Shown here: piece by piece, positions 16,325 through 24,700 of the stretch
Position numbering within the stretch: the stretch's first letter is position 1
How the letters are laid out: each line of letters starts with the position of its first letter
Virus record (IMG/VR): IMGVR_UViG_3300017743_000020
Location: 1-48,310 of that record
Strand: one strand, 5' to 3'
From: a virus
DNA: 48,310 nucleotides
The notes under the pieces: generated by a model
The model's database searches: none
Told to the model about the DNA's origin: nothing
Seen by the model: the letters and a program-made list of their open reading frames with translations, nothing else
Translations under genes and position numbers: made by a program

Positions 16325-17800
16325 ATGAGTTTTGTAAATGGAGGTTCATTTCCAGCAAGTATTACACCTATGCCAAGTCAAGTCACTGTACAAGACAACT
16401 ACATAGATTTTAATAACTTAACTGGTGGACAATGGGCACAACAATATCTACCTGAGCTTTATGAGCAAGAAGTAGAGAGATACGGAAACAGAACATTATC
16501 TGGTTTCTTAAGAATGGTTGGCGCTGAGATGCCAATGACATCGGATCAAGTAATTTGGTCTGAACAAAATAGATTACACGTAGCATATGACGACGTTGCT
16601 GTTGCTGCTGGTGGTAAAACTTTTCCTAAGTTTAGAGTAACTATTACTAAAGGTAGTAATAACCCAGCTACTTCAGGTATTAGAGTTGGTAATACAATTT
16701 TAATTTCTGATAACGCTACTGGTTTAGTAACAATTAAAGCTTTAGTATTATCTAATACTGATAACGCTACTACTAATGGTTATACATTAGAATGTCACGC
16801 TTATGAAGGATCTGCTTTAACTAACACGTCTGGTAAAAATAGTTTATTTGTTTATGGTTCTGAATTTCCAAAAGGAAGTGAAGGAATGAAGCAAGCTATT
16901 GAGCCTAATGTAACTACTTTCACTAATTCTCCAATTATCTTAAAAGATAACTACGAATTAAGTGGATCTGATACAGCTCAAATTGGTTGGATCGAAGTTG
17001 CTACTGAAGACGGTACTTCTGGGTACTTATGGTATCTAAAAGCTGAGTCTGAAACTAGACTAAGATTTGAAGACTATCTAGAAATGTCAATGGTTGAAGG
17101 TGTAAAAGATGATAACGCTGGTACTTTTGGAACTGGGTTTGGTCCTGCTGGAGCAAATGGTTCTGAAATTAAAGGTACTGAAGGTTTATTTTCTGCTATC
17201 GAAACAAGAGGTAATGTATACTCTGGTTTTGCTGGTGCTGCTGCTCCTGGTTCAGGTGCTTTAGCAGATTTTGATCAAATACTAAAACAACTAGACAAGC
17301 AAGGTGCTATTGAAGAAAATATGTTATTCTTATCAAGACAAACTGCTCTTGATTTTGATGACATGTTAGCTGCTACTAATGGTGGTTTTGCTTCAACTCA
17401 AGCTGCTTCTTACGGTTTATTTGATAATGAATCTGAAATGGCACTTAACTTTGGTTTCTCTGGTTTCAGAAGAGGTTCTTATGACTTCTATAAAACTGAC
17501 TGGAAATACTTAAACGATGCTACTACAAGAGGTATGTCTAGCGCTATTGATGGTGTTATGATACCAGCTGGTACATCTACAGTGTACGATCAAATGTTAG
17601 GATCAAACATCAGACGTCCTTTCTTACACGTAAGATTTAGAGCTTCTGAAACTGAAGACAGACGATTCAAAGCTTGGATCACTGGTTCAGTTGGTGGAGC
17701 TTACACTTCTGATCTTGATACAATGAGAGTTAATTTCTTATCTGAAAGATGTTTAGTAACACAAGCTGCAAACAATTTTGTATTGTTTAAAGGAGCTTAA
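16325..17800 (+). CDS. Major capsid protein
   Basis: The 491-aa product builds the icosahedral shell. Position after portal and scaffold, length near 490 aa, abundance-style Ala/Gly/Thr-rich composition and a following terminator-like hairpin all fit. The start region (QWAQQYLPELYEQEVERYGN at about 37-56) resembles the N-arm/E-loop helix of crAss-like capsid proteins. A GAAAPGSGAL glycine linker sits near 300-310, and the C-terminus (VNFLSERCLVTQAANNFVLF) fits an HK97-type axial domain. No N-terminal cleavage site is obvious. The family assignment rests on order and style rather than an alignment. Confidence 0.85.
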   Translation: MSFVNGGSFPASITPMPSQVTVQDNYIDFNNLTGGQWAQQYLPELYEQEVERYGNRTLSGFLRMVGAEMPMTSDQVIWSEQNRLHVAYDDVAVAAGGKTFPKFRVTITKGSNNPATSGIRVGNTILISDNATGLVTIKALVLSNTDNATTNGYTLECHAYEGSALTNTSGKNSLFVYGSEFPKGSEGMKQAIEPNVTTFTNSPIILKDNYELSGSDTAQIGWIEVATEDGTSGYLWYLKAESETRLRFEDYLEMSMVEGVKDDNAGTFGTGFGPAGANGSEIKGTEGLFSAIETRGNVYSGFAGAAAPGSGALADFDQILKQLDKQGAIEENMLFLSRQTALDFDDMLAATNGGFASTQAASYGLFDNESEMALNFGFSGFRRGSYDFYKTDWKYLNDATTRGMSSAIDGVMIPAGTSTVYDQMLGSNIRRPFLHVRFRASETEDRRFKAWITGSVGGAYTSDLDTMRVNFLSERCLVTQAANNFVLFKGA

Positions 17801-17812
17801 ATAGTATATAAT

Positions 17813-17836
17813 GAGAGTGACTTTGTTGCTCTCTTT
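17813..17836 (+). terminator. Rho-independent terminator-like hairpin after capsid gene
   Basis: GAGAGTGAC (17813-17821) pairs with GTTGCTCTC (17825-17833) across a TTT loop, with two wobble pairs, and is followed by TTTATT. It lies in the 59-base gap after the capsid stop. The short T tract suggests partial termination, which could raise capsid mRNA over downstream genes. Confidence 0.55.
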
Positions 17837-17859
17837 ATTAATCTTTAAATAATAAAAAA

Positions 17860-18183
17860 ATGGCAAAATTAATAGACATCGATTGGGCTGCTGGAAATAG
17901 TTTAGCCATCAATGTTGCTGATGTTTACAGAGTAGACGCCGATTCTTCAAATGCTGATCAAATGTTATTATATTATAACATTGCAGCTGGATCTGGTAAA
18001 GTGTGGGAAGCTACACTTAAATTCTCTGCTAACATTACTGATACTGATGTAACTCAACTACAAAAAGCAGTTTTAAAAGTACAACAGTCGCTCGGAGCGA
18101 TGGTAAAATTTAAACTTCCTAGTGAAGCTAAACTTGACAGTACTACTCCGTTTGCTATTGCAGCGGATACTATTCCGTCTTAA
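17860..18183 (+). CDS. Hypothetical virion protein, 107 aa
   Basis: A small soluble protein with a VAKV-type beta pattern and a helical middle (DTDVTQLQKAVLKVQQSLGAM). It is downstream of the capsid gene and its own leader is A-rich (AATAAAAAA before ATG). Position suggests a head-associated or decoration protein, or one of the minor capsid partners. No family is recognised. Confidence 0.6.
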   Translation: MAKLIDIDWAAGNSLAINVADVYRVDADSSNADQMLLYYNIAAGSGKVWEATLKFSANITDTDVTQLQKAVLKVQQSLGAMVKFKLPSEAKLDSTTPFAIAADTIPS

Positions 18184-18193
18184 TTTTTAAATT

Positions 18194-18808
18194 ATGGAAA
18201 ATATGATTAGAATACCATTAGGCGGAGTACTTAATGCTAATGGACCTGCTGCTACAATTGCTAACTGGGATATTTCAGCTTTAACAGCTGTTAATAACTC
18301 AGCAACTTCAGGAGCTTTAGCTTCTACTACTACTGGTAGTGGTTCAGGTGCAACGTTTACGTTTACAACCAGCGGCGCTGGTGCTGTTTCAGTAGCAGTA
18401 AGTGCGACAGGTAGCGGTTACTTAGACGGTGATACTATCTCTGTAAAGATTATTAGTGGTAACGCTATTAACGATGTAGGAAGTGACGTTACAGTAACTT
18501 TACTAATTGAATCAGACTATCTTGAAGGTGGTGGTGATGAAGGTTATATATCTTGTCCTGTTGACGGGATATTAGCTTGTGTTATACCTGACACTGCATC
18601 TGCATATGATACTTGGATTATCCAGCAGTTGCAAGATGAACACAATAGAAAATGGACAATTAAAATAGCTGGAGGTACAGCTAATAATTATGTAGACATT
18701 ACAAAACGTATTAATAACGTTTTTGTAGAAGCTTTACAATCTCCAAATTCACATCCTTTATTAGTTCTCCCTGAAGGAGTAACTGTATCAAACCTATATT
18801 TAGGTTAA
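18194..18808 (+). CDS. Putative head decoration/fibre protein with G-rich beta module
   Basis: A 204-aa beta-rich protein. Residues about 45-98 form a Gly/Ser/Thr module with GSGSGATFTFTTSGAG and GSGYLDGDTISV, a motif seen in many phage surface proteins. A related module (GSGAIVTAQVTT, then NYKNGDKLFIP) occurs near residue 1100 of the 1637-aa protein at 21713. A second domain from about 105 contains a Cys pair (GYISCPVDGILACVIP). It is followed at once by a strong terminator. Head fibre or decoration is the likely role by position. Confidence 0.65.
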   Translation: MENMIRIPLGGVLNANGPAATIANWDISALTAVNNSATSGALASTTTGSGSGATFTFTTSGAGAVSVAVSATGSGYLDGDTISVKIISGNAINDVGSDVTVTLLIESDYLEGGGDEGYISCPVDGILACVIPDTASAYDTWIIQQLQDEHNRKWTIKIAGGTANNYVDITKRINNVFVEALQSPNSHPLLVLPEGVTVSNLYLG

Positions 18809-18819
18809 AACAAAAAATA

Positions 18820-18843
18820 GATCCCGCTTCGGCGGGGTCTTTA
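18820..18843 (+). terminator. Strong Rho-independent terminator with UUCG loop
   Basis: GATCCCGC (18820-18827) pairs with GCGGGGTC (18832-18839), one G-T wobble, across a TTCG loop, giving the stable C(UUCG)G tetraloop. A TTTATT tract follows. It ends the capsid/decoration transcription unit and merges directly into the second copy of the 31-bp repeat. Confidence 0.9.
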
Positions 18844-18869
18844 TTAATTTATATTATATTATATTATGG
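18839..18869 (+). repeat. 31-bp A/T direct repeat over a start codon, copy 2
   Basis: Exact second copy of the repeat at 15112-15142, again ending with the ATGG of a start codon (18866). It begins in the last base of the terminator stem. Both copies cover the whole leader of their gene. Confidence 0.7.
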
Positions 18870-19666
18870 AAGAAACAAAAGAAAAAAAGGCTCCGGTCAA
18901 AAAGGCCGCGCCTGTAGTAAAAAAGCCAGTAGATAACTGGGAATATAAAGATAGAAATTACTATCTTATAGGTAATAAAACCCCACTAACTTACACATTA
19001 CCTTGTAAGCATACACAAAGATACCCTTTAGTTTGGTTTGATCCAAAACAAGGTTATGAAAGAGAAATGAGATATGCTACAAATCAAAAAAGTATTTTTG
19101 TAGATGAACAAGAAGGGCAGATAACTTTAAAGCACATTGTATTTAACAATGGGCATTTATTTGTACCTAAAGAAAAAAGAAACTTGCAAGAGTTTTTAAA
19201 TATACATCCACATAATGACAAAATATTTCGAGAATTTGATACCGTCTTAGAAGCAGAAACAGAGATGGAAGATTTAGAATACGAAATAGAAGCATTAAAC
19301 ACAGCTTATGAAATGGATATAGACCAAGCAGAAGCAGTGTTAAGAGTAGAAGTAGGATCAGAAGTTGCAAAATTATCTTCTAAAGAATTAAGAAGAGATT
19401 TATTATTGTTTGCTAAACAACAACCACAATTGTTTTTAGATTTAGCTCATGATGAAAATGTAATACTTAGAAATTTTGCTATAGTAGCCGTTGAGTCTGG
19501 TATAGTTAATTTAAGTCCCGACAACAGATCTTTTACTTGGGCTAGTAATGGTCGTAAATTAATGAACGTTCCTTTTGATGAGAATCCATATTCAGCTATG
19601 GCTTCATGGTTTAAAACTGATGAAGGTTTAGAAGTTTATCGATCTATAGATAAAAAACTAAAATAA
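18866..19666 (+). CDS. Hypothetical protein, 266 aa
   Basis: The N-terminus is Lys/Ala/Pro-rich (KEKKAPVKKAAPVVKKPVDN). A beta-rich part follows (about 30-110, with YPLVWFDPKQGYEREMRYAT). Then comes a Glu-rich helix (EFDTVLEAETEMEDLEYEIE, about 122-141) and a compact helical end. It lies in its own transcription unit, between the UUCG terminator and a promoter/terminator cluster. No family is recognised; similar proteins occur between capsid and connector genes in related marine phages, from memory. A head-tail junction role is possible. Confidence 0.65.
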   Translation: MEETKEKKAPVKKAAPVVKKPVDNWEYKDRNYYLIGNKTPLTYTLPCKHTQRYPLVWFDPKQGYEREMRYATNQKSIFVDEQEGQITLKHIVFNNGHLFVPKEKRNLQEFLNIHPHNDKIFREFDTVLEAETEMEDLEYEIEALNTAYEMDIDQAEAVLRVEVGSEVAKLSSKELRRDLLLFAKQQPQLFLDLAHDENVILRNFAIVAVESGIVNLSPDNRSFTWASNGRKLMNVPFDENPYSAMASWFKTDEGLEVYRSIDKKLK

Positions 19667-19682
19667 CAAGTGATTATAATAT
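19665..19682 (+). promoter_or_regulatory. Promoter-like motif AACAAGTGATTATAATAT, copy 2
   Basis: The 18-base sequence is identical to 26639-26656 and shares its GTGATTATAAT core with 5183. TATAAT lies at 19675-19680. A start site about 7 bases on would fall inside the left arm of the terminator stem at 19684, so transcripts begun here would lack a full hairpin while read-through transcripts would keep it. It would serve the connector/tail genes from 19720. Confidence 0.45.
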
Positions 19683-19683
19683 A

Positions 19684-19708
19684 GGGTGGTATACGCCACC
19701 CTTTTTTT
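19684..19708 (+). terminator. Rho-independent terminator
   Basis: GGGTGGT (19684-19690) pairs with GCCACCC (19695-19701) across an ATAC loop, followed by seven T. It ends the 266-aa gene unit and directly follows the promoter-like motif. Confidence 0.85.
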
Positions 19709-19719
19709 AAACATACACT

Positions 19720-20478
19720 ATGATAGACGTAAACACGGTATATACAACTGTATTAAGTATTCTTAATAAAGAGCAAAGAGGTTACTTAACGCCTTTTGAA
19801 TTTAACAATTTAGGCAGACAAGTACAATTAGAAATATTTGAAAGTTACTTTGAAGATTTAAATCAAATGTTAAGAGTACCACAAGAAACTACAGAATATG
19901 CTGATCGTGTTAAACTTCTTAGAGAAAAAATAGCTACATTTGAAACATCAGCCGCGGTTACTGTTGCATTATCTGGTAGTTTTGGTCAATATGATTTTTC
20001 AGCACAAAATCCTGCTGTTCATAGATTTGGCATGCTAGAATACACTAATGGTTCAAACTTACCGGTTGAAGTAGAAAAAGTCACACGTCACGATTTTCTT
20101 TCGTATAGACGTTCTCCATTAACAACTCCCACTGAAGATTATCCTATATGCTATATAGAGGGAACAAATATAAAAATACTACCTGGTATAGCGTCGGCCG
20201 CAGCTGGAGCCAACGGCTCACCTGCTAAAGTTTATACACTAGAGTATGTTAAGAAGCCAATTGATCCTGTTTGGAATTACACTGTCGGAAGTGTAGGTCA
20301 ATATATATTTGACCCAGTATCTAATGGAACTAGTAAGAATTTTGAAATATCAGACGTAGATCAAACAGAGCTTATTACAAAAATATTAATGTATGCTGGT
20401 GTTATAATAAGAGATCCAGAAATAGTACAAACAGCCGCTGGTCTTTCTAACCAGCAAGATGTAAATGAAAAAAGCTAA
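19720..20478 (+). CDS. Putative head-tail connector (ring) protein 1
   Basis: A 252-aa protein whose start (VYTTVLSILNKEQRGYLTPFEFNNLGRQVQLEIFESYFED) looks like the helical start of adaptor/ring proteins that attach below the portal in P22-like and crAss-like phages. A beta-rich C-terminal half follows (YTLEYVKKPIDPVWNY, about 172-187), typical of the same group. It is the first gene after the promoter/terminator cluster and is followed after 3 bases by the second candidate ring protein. Assignment is by style and position. Confidence 0.6.
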   Translation: MIDVNTVYTTVLSILNKEQRGYLTPFEFNNLGRQVQLEIFESYFEDLNQMLRVPQETTEYADRVKLLREKIATFETSAAVTVALSGSFGQYDFSAQNPAVHRFGMLEYTNGSNLPVEVEKVTRHDFLSYRRSPLTTPTEDYPICYIEGTNIKILPGIASAAAGANGSPAKVYTLEYVKKPIDPVWNYTVGSVGQYIFDPVSNGTSKNFEISDVDQTELITKILMYAGVIIRDPEIVQTAAGLSNQQDVNEKS

Positions 20479-20481
20479 CAC

Positions 20482-21708
20482 ATGACTAAGACATCCGCTA
20501 CAATTCCAATAACAGAAAACGACGCACAATATTATGCAGGGCAATATGGACCTATACAAAATACTTCTGGTGCAAATAAAATGGTTTGGAGTTTTCCAGA
20601 TTTAAATACTGTATTAATTAGTAATTATGATGTCTTTGGTACTCAAGTTAGAGACACGGGTAATTTTACTTTGCACTTGCTAGCTACATCGACTACCATG
20701 CCTAGTACAACTAATCAAATACCTGTTGAAAATATAATAGTTACAAATACTACAAACAACACAATTGAATTAAAGAATATTCAAGCGTCAGCTGTGCCTA
20801 ATGGTCAGTTTATATTTTTACAATTAACTGACATAGCTAGAGGAGATAACTGGGGTAGTTATAGTTATTTAACCTTAAACGAAGTAATAGATAATTTTTT
20901 AAACATATATGTTGGTGATGATCAAATGGTAAAAAGCTTGCAAAGAAAACAAGTTTTATTTCACGCAAGAAGAGCAATGCAAGAATTATCTTATGACACT
21001 TTAAAAGCTTATAAATCTCAAGAGCTAACTGTTCCTACGGGATTAAGTGTACCAATACCTAAAGATTATGTTAACTATACTAGAGTAGCTTGGGCAGATA
21101 CTTCAGGTGTTCTTCATACTATATATCCATTAAATGGCCTTAGTGGTAATCCTTACGAACTTCCTATAACTGACGGAGCTACAGGTATACCATCACAAAG
21201 TAGCTACGATACCAACTTAGAAGCTTCTCAATCTTTAATAGAAGATAAGTGGAAAAAAGCTAATCAAGATGATATAGTTGGAAATTACGATGCTTACAGT
21301 GCTGCAGGTGTTTTTGATTATGTATGGTGGAAACAAGCATACGGACAGAGATATGGCTTAGATGCTGAGGTATCACAAACAAATGGTTGGTTTAGTATAA
21401 ACGAAAGAACAGGTAAGTTTAGTTTTAGTAGCAATTTAGTAAATAAAGTAATACAATTAAGTTATATCTCTGACGGTCTTTCCTATACGCTTAACTCTAT
21501 AGTGCCTAAGATGGTAGAAGAAGCTCTATATGCTCAGATATTAAACAGAGTATGTATGACTAGAAGAGATATTGATGGTGCTACTAAAGGATTTTTTAAG
21601 AGAGACTCTTATGTTAAAACAAGAAACGCAAAGTTAAGAATACAAAACTTAAAGCTTGACGAGATAGTTCAGACTTTTAGAGGACAATCAAAGTGGCTTA
21701 AACACTAA
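20482..21708 (+). CDS. Putative tail-tube/ring protein 2
   Basis: A 408-aa protein. The N-terminal third is a beta domain (MVWSFPDLNTVLISNYDVFG, about 34-53). The C-terminal two-thirds resemble the tail-tubular/adaptor type, with a helical KSLQRKQVLFHARRAMQELSY segment and a VPIPKDYVNYTRVAW strand (about 190-204). The last part (VNKVIQLSYISDGL) again reads as a beta layer. It lies between the first ring candidate and the giant tail protein, with 3- and 4-base gaps. A connector or tubular role is the best guess. Confidence 0.6.
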   Translation: MTKTSATIPITENDAQYYAGQYGPIQNTSGANKMVWSFPDLNTVLISNYDVFGTQVRDTGNFTLHLLATSTTMPSTTNQIPVENIIVTNTTNNTIELKNIQASAVPNGQFIFLQLTDIARGDNWGSYSYLTLNEVIDNFLNIYVGDDQMVKSLQRKQVLFHARRAMQELSYDTLKAYKSQELTVPTGLSVPIPKDYVNYTRVAWADTSGVLHTIYPLNGLSGNPYELPITDGATGIPSQSSYDTNLEASQSLIEDKWKKANQDDIVGNYDAYSAAGVFDYVWWKQAYGQRYGLDAEVSQTNGWFSINERTGKFSFSSNLVNKVIQLSYISDGLSYTLNSIVPKMVEEALYAQILNRVCMTRRDIDGATKGFFKRDSYVKTRNAKLRIQNLKLDEIVQTFRGQSKWLKH

Positions 21709-21712
21709 TTAA

Positions 21713-24700
21713 ATGCAAAAAAAGTTTCAACACACATTTACTAAGTCTAAGATGAATAAAGACTTAGACGCTAGACTATTGGGCGCTGACGAGTACAGAG
21801 ACGGTAAAAATATTGCCGTATCAAGATCTGAATCAGATGATGTTGGTGCTTTAGAAAATATATTAGGCAACGAAGTATTAAGTAGTATAGGTATTAATTT
21901 AATACCTGTAGAAAATAATAAACCATCAGTACCTCCACTTAATAGAAGTAATATAGCTAGTTACGATAATTATACTTCAAGATGTATCGGCTGGCACATA
22001 AATGAAAAAACAAATAAAGTTTATTTATTTGTTACTAATTGGCAAGATAGTTCTGATGATCAAATATCAAACTTTCAACCTATAACTTCTGATTTTCCTC
22101 CAAACAGATACGACCAAAGTAGAATAATAATGGTTGATACTGTTACTAAAAATACTATAATAATAGTAAGAGGTAGGTTTTTAAATTTCTCAATTAATAG
22201 CCCTATACTAGACACGGTAATGATAGAAGATTTATTATTTTGGACTGATGATAGAAATCAACCTAGAGTAATAAATGTAGTTACAGCTGAAAACAATAAT
22301 ACATATTATACACACGAAGATCATGTTTCTGTAGTAAAATATTATCCTTATAAGCCAATGGAGCTTAGTGAAACTTTCAGTATAAAAACAACTATTATAA
22401 GTGCAACTCAAGCTAGAACTTTAGGTGATGTACAATTTAACGCTCTGTATAGTCCAATATTAATACAAGCTAGCTCGTTGACTGAGTCTCAAAAAGATAT
22501 TTTAAGAAACAACATTGGTTTAGATGCCTGGATGATAGCAACAAGTGGCTCGTATCCTGGTGATGTTATTAGTTTTAAAGTAGCATATGTTTATGAAACT
22601 CCAACAACCGGAAGCTATACTTTTCCAGGAGATTTTTCAGGCTGCTTCATGATATTTCCAGACAGAGACTTAAGTGCTTTTACTACTATCACTACAAGTT
22701 CATATATAGCACCTAGCGTTGTTGTAGGTTTCAATTGTCCTACATCTAAAAACGTATCTTCTCCATGGTTGAAAGAGGGCCAAACTAAACTTACTGTACA
22801 CGCTGCTGCTACTACATCAGGTAATGTTTACTATACAGATACTACAGCAAATAATTATGGATATGCAAGATCTATATTTGAATATGGTAGTAGATCTCCT
22901 TATAATTATCTTTACAACCCTACAACCACAAACACTGGTTCAAATTTCCCAGCACGTATGATACCAGGAAAACTAACTAAAAATACTGGAGATGCTGCTA
23001 ATCTTTACTGTAGAGTTACACATCCAAGGTTAGATCCAAATAAGTATTATATAATACATATGGCTGGTAATCCTCAACCAAATACTACTGGTAGATATTT
23101 TTTAATAGCCGAGTTAACATCGCTTGAAAACGGAACTATAAGTCCTATTACTAATGCTTCTGACGTTGTACAGCCAGACGATGTTCTTACTATACATTGG
23201 CCTAACAAGTATTATAATGCTGAATTTATAGGTGATAGCGCTTTTTTAGAAGACAAATTTGTAAGATTTGCGTATAGGTTTAGATATGATGATGGACAGC
23301 ATTCTTTAATATCTCCATTTACTCAAGAAGTTTTTATACCTAAACAAGGTGGATATTTCACAAAAGAAGTAGATAGTGAAAAATCAAAAGAAGGTCCAAA
23401 CAACTACATAGATCAAGTAGCTAAAGCTGGTCAAACTACGATCAACAATGAGATAATGGAAAATGACGTTACTCAAGTTAGCTTAAGAATACCTTGTGAG
23501 TATCCTATTAATACGTTAGTAGATAATCTAAAAGTATCTGAAGTAGAAATACTCTATAAAGAGTCTATGTCTAGCAATATAAACATAGTAGAAAAGATTA
23601 AAGTTAGTGAGGCTTCAATAGCGGATAATAGCACTAACTTCTTGACTTACACATACGAGTCAAAAGAACCTATAAAAACTTTAAGGTCACAAGAAACTAC
23701 TAGGGTTTATGATAATGCGCCAGTTAGAGCTAAGACTTTATCTTCTTCTGGTAATAGATTAATATTAGGCAATTTCTATGATAGACATAGTTCTCCTGGA
23801 ACTTTAAATTATTATGTTGGAGCTGGTTCAAAGCTAAAGCCAAGCGAAGCTCCAGTTACACTTTTCAATGCTAAAGACGATTCTAGTTTAAAACCTAAAG
23901 CTTTTAATAAGAATAGCTACGTAGCATATCCTAACCACAGTTTAAAACAAAATAGAACTTATCAAGTTGGTTTGATATTGCAAGATAGATACGGAAGGTC
24001 TTCAGATGTAATAATATCTAATATAGAAGAAGATAGTTTTCAAATAAATGGCGCTTCAGTTTCTTCAGGAGCAGGCGCCCCTTATAAGACTCAACCCGCT
24101 ACATACGGTGGATCTACTGTTTTTCACCCATATAAAGATTCTGTTTTATTACCAGCGCAAGCCGCTAGCGTACCTGAAACTAGAACTGGTATAATAGATT
24201 GGCCTGGTGATTCATTAAAACTTTTATTTACACAAACTATACCTACTTCATTACCGTTAGTGCAAGGTTATCCAGGCTTATATGATGATCCTTTTGTAAC
24301 TACAGTATCTGCTAATATAAGTGCTAATAGCCAATACTATTGTATAGTCCCTACAGGCGGATTAAACGATAACCTACAACCTGGTATGAAAGTTCAATAC
24401 ACTTTTGCAGACGACTCTCCTGAGTTTCCAGGTAAATCTTTTACTTATTATATATATAGAGTTTTAAATGGTGCTCCATCTCAAGGAAACTTAATAAGCT
24501 TAATGGACATAAAAGGAAAAGGTCCTTTATCAACTGAGCTGCCTGGTTATAGAACTCAAAATAGAGGAATAAAAATAACTTTTAGCTTTTTCAGTAATCC
24601 ACTAGGTTGGAACTCGTATAAAGTTGTTGTAAAACAACTACAGCAAGATTATTATAATGTGTACATGCCTAGCTTATTAGATGGCACACCTGTCATTAAA

